From Lewinellaceae bacterium (GTDB lineage: Bacteria > Bacteroidota > Bacteroidia > Chitinophagales > Saprospiraceae), in NCBI GenBank assembly GCA_020636405.1, contig JACJXW010000004.1, forward strand, positions 2,108,001-2,172,000: a DNA stretch of 64,000 nucleotides, given 5' to 3'. The notes under the pieces were generated by a model, which was not told the DNA's origin, searched no databases, and saw only the letters and a list, made by a program, of their open reading frames with translations. The position numbers and the translations under genes were made by a program. Below, one piece after another: positions 10,201 through 17,522 of the stretch. Position 1 is the first letter of the stretch, and every line of letters starts with the position of its first letter.

Positions 10201-10299
10201 GATTTCGGCCTGCGCTACAGCTATGTACTGGGTGACGATTTCCTGCCGGATGGCGGGCGGCACCAGTTTGACTTTTTATTGCTGAGCATTACGCAGTAA
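7291..10299 (+). CDS. outer-membrane protein: peptidase MA-like domain, beta-propeller and C-terminal barrel
   Basis: About 1002 residues from the ATG at 7291. An upstream in-frame ATG at 7231 would add 20 residues; I chose 7291 because the hydrophobic export segment (YAFACFALGLASVLSAQ) then sits nearer the N-terminus. Residues about 45-280 look like a gluzincin-type peptidase: HEYRH at 146-150 and the third-ligand motif WYLEGDA about 38 residues later. A WD/TolB-like propeller follows (about 300-600; FSPDG-type turns such as LSPDGRKLAYSE). The last 350 residues are rich in alternating aromatic strands ending in a typical outer-membrane barrel, with a bacterial surface antigen-like PRGY segment. 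Probably an outer-membrane protein with a periplasmic peptidase-like domain. The activity is unproven, but the HExxH and downstream E are intact. Confidence 0.75.
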   Translation: MKQLFGLFYLAGSSSREPFHPGRYRYAFACFALGLASVLSAQIPANTIGANPLALKWNQIHTDRVQVIFPQGLEAAGQRVANIVHYLWDNHAESVGETRQKVTILLQNQTIIPNGFVTVGPFRSEFYMTPPQFNITADWVDGLAIHEYRHVQQLGNSKNGVTRLVKTISGSWGWGGMFGLALPRWYLEGDATVMETALTASGRGRLPAFDMEYRSLALHDLRYSYEKAAAGSLKDFVPDWYKLGYYLTAHARESFGKDIWAGVVADASSYRGLFYPFSKSLEKRTGLNPRALYRQTMDALEQEWGGDAEKKAVPAVKQANTRPKKNVTHYTNPQYLDAEALVVVKSGYDQVPVLIEIGPEGQEKKLTEPGIIFDPLNTTLSLADGLLCWAEISYDPRWRNKNFSIVRSYNIPARQKKKLTSRTKYFSPALSSQARWIVAAEADEQMQYSLVILNAETGELLRKLPNPDNYFYAFPCWTEDGQHIIVAAQKGETSALQMIHWETGAVEWLTEPAHQQASHPFQKGEYLYFSGAFTGINNIFALRLEDKAIFQLTDSPLGAFQPALSPDGRKLAYSEFHPRGYNVVEVDLDQALWRPYDAGRPPRFRYAETLEEQEGGSIVDKVGKETFPVEKFNKWSGIVNFHSWLPYIDHPVYGARFLSDNKFGTLSMEAGSYYNINERTWTVAAGATYAELYPIINTSFLSGNRSAVIYNFSAGNDTTIYSNAYVEEWRENRVSGGLALPLNLTKGNFFNSLTLRADYQRINLDVGGNFDNPDNSRDTVIIGPGRLDELSFLFREPLQNTALNAVALRLALRSFRRTALQHLNPRLGLSVDLNYRSTFGNKTYQSDVFLGRAGLFLPGVGRNHSLVLNGLYQRQDVLDNYRFSNLFVYPRGYSTVFGDEVFKLGFDYHFPLFYPDRAVGGLAFLKRVKASVFYDHAWLTADSPFSNTWIQHSTGLELTFDVRFLRLLEVDFGLRYSYVLGDDFLPDGGRHQFDFLLLSITQ

Positions 10300-10310
10300 T
10301 CCTTCCACGC

Positions 10311-12182
10311 TTACTTCACCGACCAGATCACTGACTCCAGCGGTGCCAGCTTTACGGCCACCTTGCCCGTGCCGCCGGCCACCTTCAACTGCCCGTTATT
10401 TTCTCCGTACAGCTGCTCCATCAGCTCATATTGCCCGTTGGCCAGGCCCCATTCCACAATGATCTCCTCCGGCAGCTCCAGATTAAACGCATAGGCCTCC
10501 GCGTCATCAAAATTGGCCAGGATGATCAGCTTTTCCGCGGCCGACCAGCGCACAAAGGAGAACACCCGGTGGTTGTATCCTTCTGTGTGTGCCCGGTTGT
10601 AGGTATGGATCTCCCGGTATTCCCCCATCAGGGCGGGGCTGGTGATGGTGAAGTTGAGCAGGCGGCGGTAGAAATCGCGCAGGGCCTTTTCTTCGGGGGT
10701 GGACTGGCCGCCGTCGAAGGCCCCTCCGTTCATCCAGCGCTGGTGGTGGGGTACGCCGATGTAGTCGAAGATGGAGGTGCGGGTGGGGCTGCCAAATCCC
10801 GGATCCTCGGCGCCCGGCTCGCCCACTTCCTGCCCGAAGTAGGCCATGGTGGGGGAGGTGCTGATGGTGGCTGAGACTACCATGGCCGGCTTGCCCTTTT
10901 CCGCCCGTCCGGCGAAATCGGGGCTGGCGATGCGCTGCTCGTCGTGGTTTTCCAGGAAGTGCAGCATGTGGTGTTCGATGTCGGCCAGGCCTTTTTGTAT
11001 GGGTGGCAGGTTGTCGGTAAGGCCGTGGCCCTGCATGATGTGCTTGAGGGTATCGTAGAGCTCTACCTTGTCGTAGAGGTAATCCATCTTGCCGAGGTGG
11101 ATGTAGTCGCGGTAGAGGGCCGGGTTGTAGACCTCCGCCAGCAGAAAGGCGTCGGGATTTTTGGTTTTTATGGAGGAGTTCATAAAGCTCCAGAACTCCA
11201 CCGGCACCATCTCCGCCATATCGAAGCGGAAGCCGTCGACGCCCATTTCCGTCCAGTAGAGGGCGATGTCCCGGAATTTTTTCCAGGAGTCGGGCACGTC
11301 CTTATCCTGCCAGTAGGCGTAGTGGGCGGTGTAGTCTTTCTGTCCGAAACCTTCGGGCAGTTCCGGAAAGTCTTTCGTTCCGTCCGGACGGACGCCGTAG
11401 TTGACCTTCACCGTCTCGTACCAGTCGTTGAAATCGGGCTGTGCCTTGCGGGAGCCGTTGCCGGTCCATTTGGCGGGGTTCTCGTCAAACTGGCCGTCGG
11501 CCAGGGGATGGGGAGCGCCGCCGAGGGGCTGGTAGCCGTTCAGCGGCTCCGGTACCCGGAATTTTTCGCCGGGTATGTAGTAGAAGTTGTTATCGCGCCG
11601 GTATTCCACCGTCACATCGTCGCTGGCTCCGAAGTCCTCCACGCTCTCCGGGTTGTTTTTGCCCTCGTAGCGGCGCGCCACGTGGTTGGGCACGATATCG
11701 ATGATCACCTTCATCCCGTGGCGGTGGGTGCGTTCGATGAGGGCCTGGAATTCCTCCAGGCGACGGGCGGGGTCCTCCGCCAGGTCGGGGTTTACATTGT
11801 AATAATCCTTCACGGCGTAGGGCGAGCCGGCGCAGCCTTTGACCACGTCCGGGTCGTCGTTGGAGATACCGAAGGAGGTGTAGTCGCGGATCACGGCGTG
11901 GTGGGGCACGCCCGTGTACCAGATATGGGTAACGCCCAGGGCGCGGATGGAGTCCAGCGCCTTGTCGGTAAAGTCGTTGAACTTACCCACGCCGTTTTCT
12001 TCGATGGTGCCCCAGGGCTTGTTGGTGGACTTGGTGTTGCCGAACAGGCGGGTGAATACCTGGTAGACAACGGCCTTGCGTTCTGTTGTTTCTTGATTCA
12101 CTTCTGGTTGGGTATTACTGGGAGTGCAGCCGGCCAGGAGTGTCAGCACAGCAGCTATGAGGAAAAAAAAATGGTTCTTCAT
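10311..12182 (-). CDS. alpha-amylase family glycosyl hydrolase (GH13), lipoprotein
   Basis: 623 residues. A lipoprotein signal peptide with lipobox LLAGC (Cys about 19) indicates an envelope location. GH13 landmarks are all visible: region I DIVPNHVA, region II GVDGFRFDMAEM with the nucleophile Asp, region III AEVY with the acid/base Glu, and region IV ENHDEQR with the transition-state Asp. A C-terminal beta domain ends in ESVIWSVK. It hydrolyses or rearranges alpha-glucans; the exact specificity (amylase, neopullulanase or trehalose-active) is not clear. Convergent with the barrel protein, stop codons 12 bp apart. No SusC/SusD neighbours are present, so it is not in a classic polysaccharide utilisation locus. 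Confidence 0.92.
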   Translation of the reverse strand: MKNHFFFLIAAVLTLLAGCTPSNTQPEVNQETTERKAVVYQVFTRLFGNTKSTNKPWGTIEENGVGKFNDFTDKALDSIRALGVTHIWYTGVPHHAVIRDYTSFGISNDDPDVVKGCAGSPYAVKDYYNVNPDLAEDPARRLEEFQALIERTHRHGMKVIIDIVPNHVARRYEGKNNPESVEDFGASDDVTVEYRRDNNFYYIPGEKFRVPEPLNGYQPLGGAPHPLADGQFDENPAKWTGNGSRKAQPDFNDWYETVKVNYGVRPDGTKDFPELPEGFGQKDYTAHYAYWQDKDVPDSWKKFRDIALYWTEMGVDGFRFDMAEMVPVEFWSFMNSSIKTKNPDAFLLAEVYNPALYRDYIHLGKMDYLYDKVELYDTLKHIMQGHGLTDNLPPIQKGLADIEHHMLHFLENHDEQRIASPDFAGRAEKGKPAMVVSATISTSPTMAYFGQEVGEPGAEDPGFGSPTRTSIFDYIGVPHHQRWMNGGAFDGGQSTPEEKALRDFYRRLLNFTITSPALMGEYREIHTYNRAHTEGYNHRVFSFVRWSAAEKLIILANFDDAEAYAFNLELPEEIIVEWGLANGQYELMEQLYGENNGQLKVAGGTGKVAVKLAPLESVIWSVK

Positions 12183-12414
12183 TGGTGCGTTTTCCGGTTT
12201 TGTTTTTAGTTTCGAAGATAAGGCAAAAATAGGAATCCATTCAATGGCATGCTACGCCGGTAATTATTGTCCAAATTCCCATCCTGCCACTTATCCGGCA
12301 AAACCTGTCCGTTGCCCGGCTGGATGTGGGTATTGCCGGGCTTCTGTTTCAAATGCCTGTGAAAGAAGGCACCTTTGAGGCAGATTCAAATTAAACACCA
12401 TTAAACCCCTTACC

Positions 12415-14151
12415 ATGAGTAATCTGATCAGCGACCTCCACGTCCATTGCGGCTTAAAAGGTTATGCATCCGAAGGACATCCCGATTTTAAAGAGCATAC
12501 CATCTGGGACTATTACCCGGCACAGGAGAAAGAACTGAAAAAGCTGAACTTTGTGCTCCGCGGAGCCATAAAGGAGATGGCCAAATCCTCCCAGGCCAAC
12601 CTCGATGCCTGCGTGGAGTCCAACCTGCTGGCCCCTTTCCTGGCGATCTATCCGGTCGAGCGGCAGATGTTTGCCCTCGAGCCGCGCAAGCCGTTTAAAA
12701 TGCTTTTCGATTTGTTGCTGAGTGGAAAGCAACACGCTTGCCTGGGCGCCGCCGTCGCCGGATTTCCCATTGAAAAGGTGGAAGCCATTCTGTCCAATGT
12801 AAACAATGGCCGCGACGAGGGCGTCAACTACTACAATCAGTTCCGCCAGGAGCGGGATTACCTGATCCGGCAAACAGCGGCCCGCTCGAAGAAGTTTCCG
12901 GAATTCCGCTTTGAGGTGGCCTCCGAATACGAGGAATTCCGCAAATCCCTGAAAGACGGCAAGACGATCTGCGGATTGTTGACCGTGGAAGGGGCCCATT
13001 CCTTCGGCCACTACCTGCACAATTCTACCTTTAAGAAAAACTTCGATGGGCTGCAGCCCGAGGAGCGGCAGGCCCTGACAAAGTCTTTCCGGCAGAATAT
13101 AACCGAGGTCAAAACGGAAGACGACGGCCGGCACGCGCCCTTCTTCGTTACCTTCTGCCACCACTTCAACAACCTGCTGGCCGGCCATGCCCGCAGCTTT
13201 TCCGACAAATCGGACTTGCTCCTGGGGCTCCACAAGCCGGGCATGCGCCACCTGTTCAACCAGGAGCCGGGCCTGAACCAGGGCTTTTCCAGCCTGGGCA
13301 AAGAGGTGCTGGAGCTTTTCCTCGACCGGAAAACCGGCCGCCGCATCCTCATCGATACCAAACACATGAGCGTGGCCGCCCGCCAGGAATTCTACGCCGT
13401 CATTCGCAAGAAAAGAGAGGAAGAAGAGGACCGCATTCCCATCATCCATAGCCACGCAGCGATCAGCGGCTGGCTGACGCTCGACCAGGCCAAAGGCAAG
13501 GCCGAAACCAAGGACCTCGACAAGGGCCATTTCTTCAGCCGCTGGCAGATCAACCTGACCAACGAGGACATCCTCGAAATGTACGACTCCGACGGCATCA
13601 TCGGCGTAGTGCTGCACGAAGGCCGGATGCCGGGCGAAGGCTTCTGCAAAATCGCCGGCAAATTGAAGAAAAAGATCAAAAGGGCGCAGCTCGCAAGCCC
13701 TCGCCGCGCCCACCTGGAACGGGAACTGAAGGACATGTACCTGAAGCTCGTCTGGTCGAATATTTTCCACATCGTTAAAGTGGTGAAGGAAGGCCGGCGC
13801 GGCGCCAACGGCTGGAAGATGATCGCTCTGGGCAGTGACTACGACGGACTGGTCGACCCCTTCAATACCTTCCCCGAAGTTACCAGCTTTCAGCACCTGA
13901 AAAGCGATCTGATCAGCTATCTGGAGAGCGGCAAAGAGGTCTTCTTTTCTGAAAACGGCGTGGCAAGAGCACTGCCGCAAGAAGAGGTAGCGAAACTGAT
14001 GTTCGGCCAGACGGCGGAAGAGATCCTCGACGGTATCCTGTTCGGCAACACGGACCGCTTTTTGAGCAAGTACTTCACCGAAGCGTACCTGGGGAAGGAA
14101 GCCGGTGAGACAGACGAGAATGCCGGCCCGGATATTGCTGTGGCGGCTTAA
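12415..14151 (+). CDS. M19 membrane-dipeptidase-like metallohydrolase
   Basis: 578 residues, longer than typical M19 renal dipeptidases (about 350-420). Motifs in the family order: N-terminal DLHVHCG (metal ligands), GLLTVEGAHSFG (bridging Glu), FVTFCHHFNNLLAGHARS, IPIIHSHAAISG (His ligand) and ALGSDYDGLVDPFN (conserved GSD-[FY]-DG). There is no signal peptide, so it is probably cytosolic. The additional length lies mainly in the N-terminal half (about 30-170) and in a Lys/Arg-rich helical insertion near 405-440. Likely a metal-dependent dipeptidase or related amidohydrolase. It is encoded upstream of the amidase gene on the same strand (140 bp gap with hairpins), so the pair may process peptidoglycan-derived peptides; that link is inference. 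Confidence 0.75.
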   Translation: MSNLISDLHVHCGLKGYASEGHPDFKEHTIWDYYPAQEKELKKLNFVLRGAIKEMAKSSQANLDACVESNLLAPFLAIYPVERQMFALEPRKPFKMLFDLLLSGKQHACLGAAVAGFPIEKVEAILSNVNNGRDEGVNYYNQFRQERDYLIRQTAARSKKFPEFRFEVASEYEEFRKSLKDGKTICGLLTVEGAHSFGHYLHNSTFKKNFDGLQPEERQALTKSFRQNITEVKTEDDGRHAPFFVTFCHHFNNLLAGHARSFSDKSDLLLGLHKPGMRHLFNQEPGLNQGFSSLGKEVLELFLDRKTGRRILIDTKHMSVAARQEFYAVIRKKREEEEDRIPIIHSHAAISGWLTLDQAKGKAETKDLDKGHFFSRWQINLTNEDILEMYDSDGIIGVVLHEGRMPGEGFCKIAGKLKKKIKRAQLASPRRAHLERELKDMYLKLVWSNIFHIVKVVKEGRRGANGWKMIALGSDYDGLVDPFNTFPEVTSFQHLKSDLISYLESGKEVFFSENGVARALPQEEVAKLMFGQTAEEILDGILFGNTDRFLSKYFTEAYLGKEAGETDENAGPDIAVAA

Positions 14152-14175
14152 TTCTACTTTGTTGGTTTAAAATTC

Positions 14176-14225
14176 AGCCGCATCGCGGCTAAAAGACACC
14201 GGCTTGGGCGCAAGCCCGAGCCGGT
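14176..14225. other. two adjacent perfect or near-perfect hairpins between M19 and amidase genes
   Basis: First hairpin: AGCCGC at 14176-14181 pairs with GCGGCT at 14185-14190. Second: a 12-bp stem (14198-14209 with 14214-14225, one G-T pair) closed by a GCAA tetraloop of the GNRA type. There is no T-run after them, so they look like RNA-stabilising or attenuating structures in a dicistronic message rather than a standard terminator. Confidence 0.55.
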
Positions 14226-14290
14226 GAAATAGAAGGCAATGGAGCTGCTGAGCAGCGGCCCTCTTATTTTTCACCTTTAAACTTTAAATC

Positions 14291-15019
14291 ATGTTAGCAG
14301 TAGCTGAAAACCTGATAAACAGCCCCCGTCGGCCCAACAGAAAGCTGAAAACCCTGAAAGGCATCGTTCTGCACTGGACGGCCAACAAAAACCCCGGCGC
14401 CGGCGCCGTTAAGCACTGGGAATATTTCAATAGTTTCAACGATGGAAGACGGGCCTCGGCTCACTATCTGGTGGACGCCGAAAACATCATCCGTTGTGTC
14501 CCCGACGACGAAGTGGCCTTTCACGTGGGCGCCAAAAGGCCACAGTACACGCCTCTTGCCCTGGAGATCATGGAAGCCTCCAGAGATTCGCCCAACAATT
14601 ATCTGATCGGTATAGAGTTGTGCGTCAATGCCGACAATGATCTTGTAAAGACGCGCCAGAAAGGCGCCGAGCTCACCATGCGGTTGATGGAGCAGTACGG
14701 CCTGGGCATCCACCAGGTGCACCGCCACCTCGACATCACCGGAAAGGACTGCCCGCAACTGGTCATCAATGGCAAGGATGAGAACGACTGGCAGGCCTTC
14801 CTTCAGGAAGTGGAGTCGTTCCGGGCCCCGGCCCCCCAACCGGTGGAGGAACCGGCTGTTGAAGAACCGGCGCCCGTCCCTGTCGTGCAGGGCCCCATTG
14901 CAGCGGATCCCATCGTTCCTGCCAACCGGCCTGTCGAGAAGGGAAAGAAACCCTCTGCCCCAGCCAGGAAGAAGCCCTCCGCCCCAGCCAGAAAAAGGGG
15001 CTTGGGGAAGGGCAAGTAA
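14291..15019 (+). CDS. N-acetylmuramoyl-L-alanine amidase (PGRP/amidase_2 type) with cationic tail
   Basis: 242 residues. The core (about 20-175) shows the amidase_2/PGRP fold landmarks: IVLHWTANKN with a zinc His, ASAHYLVD with a conserved HY, IGIELCVN, and VHRHLDITGKDCPQL with a second His. The enzyme cleaves the bond between N-acetylmuramic acid and the stem peptide. No export signal is visible. The C-terminus (about 180-242) is Pro/Glu-rich and then strongly basic with the repeat KKPSAPAR twice, ending RKRGLGKGK, which might bind anionic wall or nucleic acid polymers. It converges on the caspase-patatin cluster, whose last gene ends 39 bp away. The amidase family is clear; the way it reaches peptidoglycan is not. 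Confidence 0.85.
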   Translation: MLAVAENLINSPRRPNRKLKTLKGIVLHWTANKNPGAGAVKHWEYFNSFNDGRRASAHYLVDAENIIRCVPDDEVAFHVGAKRPQYTPLALEIMEASRDSPNNYLIGIELCVNADNDLVKTRQKGAELTMRLMEQYGLGIHQVHRHLDITGKDCPQLVINGKDENDWQAFLQEVESFRAPAPQPVEEPAVEEPAPVPVVQGPIAADPIVPANRPVEKGKKPSAPARKKPSAPARKRGLGKGK

Positions 15020-15057
15020 GCAGGTGGTCAAAATCGTATTGACGTTTCTGATCGAGG

Positions 15058-15270
15058 CTATTCTCCATCCTCTATTTCATCCTTGAAGGCGCCGCTGCTG
15101 CCGGCGCCGATCCCCAAAACGGCCATGGCGAGCATTATCAGCCAGGAGCCGATATTGAGCCCCGGTATGATCAACCCCAGGATCAGTAACAGGATCAGTA
15201 GAGGAGATAGTGCAATGATCAGCAGTATGAACAGTATAGACAGTATTATTCTTGATATTTTCCTAAGCAT
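15058..15270 (-). CDS. 70-residue membrane protein with C-terminal SGAFKDE motif
   Basis: Two strongly hydrophobic segments (about 8-37 and 41-57) are followed by a short acidic tail. The tail (residues 59-70, SGAFKDEIEDGE) matches the repeated motif of the acidic protein at 18519-19076 (SGAFKDDFKEGG), so the two products of this cluster share a linear motif. It is the last gene of the eight-gene minus-strand cluster, 49 bp after the metacaspase-like gene. I do not recognise a named family. Its size and position would suit a membrane-acting effector whose tail is read or cut by the neighbouring proteases, but that is inference. Short length keeps the gene call below certainty; the conserved tail raises it. 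Confidence 0.65.
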   Translation of the reverse strand: MLRKISRIILSILFILLIIALSPLLILLLILGLIIPGLNIGSWLIMLAMAVLGIGAGSSGAFKDEIEDGE

Positions 15271-15319
15271 GATAATGTAGGTTAGAAAGAAAAAAGAGCG
15301 TCCTTAACAGGGTTCTCCG

Positions 15320-16186
15320 CTATCCGCCGATAACCAAAGGTTTGCTCTTCAGAAAATCCGGATCGTCCCCGCCGAAAGTATACAGGTTGGGGTTCTGGCC
15401 CCCGGGCGTACTCGCCCGGACAATCTCGTAAAACTCCTGGTAGTTGTTGAACCCGCCGGACTTCCAGGCGTCCAGCACGCCCAGGGTGAAGTATCCATGG
15501 GGCGGGACGGACAACTGGTCCTCCTGGGATAATTCATCATCCTGGCAACCGGAGATCAGCAGGACGCTGGCGGCAATCTTCGGGCGTTCTCCGGCGGGCG
15601 ATTGCAGCCCGTCGTAAAAATTCTTGTGCACCTTGTAGGTGGCTGCAAGAGTCGCCCTTGGCACTACCCGCAGGCCCACGCCTTTGGGCGGTGGGGGTGG
15701 GTCGCCAAAGATGTTTTTGGCCACGGTGCCGCTGTGGCAGCTGTCCGAAAAGATGAGGATGCGCACCCCCTTCTTGAATCCCCCCCACAACTCGAACAGC
15801 TCGTCGTCGAGCAGTTGGGCGTCGTACAGGCACCAGGTTTCGTCGCGGCGGTCGCTTTTTTTACCAGGCAGGTCGCCGTCCTCCGCTTCGTCGCCGGAGA
15901 TGTCCGCCACCTGGCTGCCGTGGCCGGAATAAGTCAGGAAGAAATAGTCGCCGGCATCCAGTTGGGTTGCCGCATCGGCGATCTGTTCTTTTACCTTTTC
16001 CCGGGTGGCCTCTTCAGTGAGCAGGATGTGGGTGGTAAAGCTCTGGGTTTTGGCCAGTTCCTGCATCGAGCGGGCATCGTCCTCGCAGCCTTCCAGCGGG
16101 CCATCCCAGGTTTCGACTTCATTGGCCCAGTAGTGGCCCGGATCTACCCGGTTGATACCGATGTGCAGAGAAATTCCTTTTGCCAT
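15320..16186 (-). CDS. caspase family (C14, metacaspase-like) protease, copy 2
   Basis: 288 residues from the ATG at 16186, chosen because the product then begins MAKGISLHIGINRVDPGHY, matching the paralog at 17523-18479. The p20-like domain has the catalytic dyad: His89 in YSGHGSQ and Cys150 in SDSCHSGT. The DETWCLYD and DDEL segments are typical of bacterial type I-like metacaspases or orthocaspases, which usually cut after Arg or Lys. There is no additional domain and no signal peptide. It differs from its paralog mainly by a proline run (PPPPP, about 163-167) and by lacking the 30-residue insertion before the DETWC motif. Located between the patatin and small membrane protein genes, it may act on cluster proteins. 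Confidence 0.9.
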   Translation of the reverse strand: MAKGISLHIGINRVDPGHYWANEVETWDGPLEGCEDDARSMQELAKTQSFTTHILLTEEATREKVKEQIADAATQLDAGDYFFLTYSGHGSQVADISGDEAEDGDLPGKKSDRRDETWCLYDAQLLDDELFELWGGFKKGVRILIFSDSCHSGTVAKNIFGDPPPPPKGVGLRVVPRATLAATYKVHKNFYDGLQSPAGERPKIAASVLLISGCQDDELSQEDQLSVPPHGYFTLGVLDAWKSGGFNNYQEFYEIVRASTPGGQNPNLYTFGGDDPDFLKSKPLVIGG

Positions 16187-16272
16187 GAGTTTGGTGTTTT
16201 TAATGATTACTTTACTCGTTATCCGAATCCCCCGCCTTCGCATAAAGCTACGGCGGGCGGAGCCGAACCTGA

Positions 16273-17406
16273 TTACCCCTCTGCCATTCTCTCCTCCCGT
16301 TCCATGACTATGAAGCCCAGCAGCCGGCAGATGTTGTCGATCTCTTTATCGTACTTCGCGATAATGTCTTTTCCGTACTGTTCCAGCTGTTTGGTGTTCT
16401 TTTCAGAAGCATCGGACATATCCGAATAGTCCGCGTCAATCTCGATATTGAGCCGGTAATACCGGGGATGAGGGTTCCCTTTGGAGTCGATATAGTCCGG
16501 CAGCAGGTATTTCATCTGGTAATGGACGGACTCGGAAACGCCCTGCATGAAGATGTCGATCAGGGGCATGAGCCAGCGCAGCCCCCATCTTCTTATTCGG
16601 GAGTAAGCGTACGTCTTCCGGGTCTGGCCGGTGCCGATGGAGACCAGCAGGATGGGCGGGGCGAAATTATCGGGGTTGGGGTTGGCCGCCATGTCTCTGT
16701 CAGCAGCCAGTTCCTCCACCTTGGCCTTGAACTGGTTTTTGTATTCGGGGCTCTCCTTCCACATTTGCATGGCCTCCACATAGGCCAGCACGGAAGGGTT
16801 GTTGGCGAACACGCCGCCGTCGATCAGGGCCAGGTCCTTCATGCGCTGTCCGCGCAGCTTGCCGGTATACTTCAATTGCTTGGGAGGGAAATAGGTCGGA
16901 GCGGCGGAAGTCGCCCGTACGATCTCCCGCATCTCGAAATCCTCTTCCGGGTGTTTCCTGGCCAGTGACGAACGGAAATAAAAAGGCAGTTTTTCCTGGG
17001 TATTGTAGGAGGTGATCAGCAGGTTGGTCAGGGAGTCTTTGAGGCGCGCATCGCCGAACTCTTGCTTTAAAAGCTGCTCCATACCCCCGGCAGGGAAGAG
17101 GCTGGTAAAGGGCAGCCGCAGATAATTGAGCAAGCCGGGAAAGGTCTTTCGAAAGATCTTTTTCCCGTTCTTCCCCAGGTAAAGGCCCAGCAGGCCTTCG
17201 GCGGATTTTCGGGGCTTCCCGTTTTCATCGGCCATGGCCAGGCCGCCCGCCAGGATGCCGCCGGTGGAAGTGCCGGCGATCAGGTCGAACAATTCGGCAA
17301 CGGGCTTGCCGGTGCGCTTTTCGATCTCGGCCAGCACCGTGCAGGGAATGATCCCGCGAATGCCGCCGCCGTCGATGGAAAGGACGGAATAGGAAAAGAG
17401 GGACAT
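16273..17406 (-). CDS. patatin-like phospholipase
   Basis: 377 residues. Complete patatin active-site set: oxyanion loop DGGGIRG (12-18), nucleophile elbow GTSTG with Ser47, and the catalytic Asp196 in DGGVFANNP. Expected to deacylate phospholipids or other lipids in the cytosol or at the inner membrane. The layout resembles bacterial cell-death patatins such as CapV-type enzymes of CBASS, but no nucleotidyltransferase gene lies nearby; here it is flanked on both sides by caspase genes (gap of 86 bp to the downstream caspase and 116 bp from the upstream one). Activation by proteolysis or by the NACHT protein is a reasonable guess only. All catalytic residues are intact. Confidence 0.92.
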   Translation of the reverse strand: MSLFSYSVLSIDGGGIRGIIPCTVLAEIEKRTGKPVAELFDLIAGTSTGGILAGGLAMADENGKPRKSAEGLLGLYLGKNGKKIFRKTFPGLLNYLRLPFTSLFPAGGMEQLLKQEFGDARLKDSLTNLLITSYNTQEKLPFYFRSSLARKHPEEDFEMREIVRATSAAPTYFPPKQLKYTGKLRGQRMKDLALIDGGVFANNPSVLAYVEAMQMWKESPEYKNQFKAKVEELAADRDMAANPNPDNFAPPILLVSIGTGQTRKTYAYSRIRRWGLRWLMPLIDIFMQGVSESVHYQMKYLLPDYIDSKGNPHPRYYRLNIEIDADYSDMSDASEKNTKQLEQYGKDIIAKYDKEIDNICRLLGFIVMEREERMAEG

Positions 17407-17522
17407 AACGCCTAGGGTTTGGTGAATAATATGAACTTATTCTTCATTAAACTATTTTGCCGTCTCCAAGCATTTATCTGACATGCTTTTGAATTTTGAT
17501 AGGATGGTATCCTTAAGCGTAT

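Noticed and set aside
16273..17406. CBASS (CapV) assignment for the patatin
   Set aside because: CBASS needs a CD-NTase gene nearby; none is present within the cluster or its flanks. The caspase/NACHT setting explains it better.
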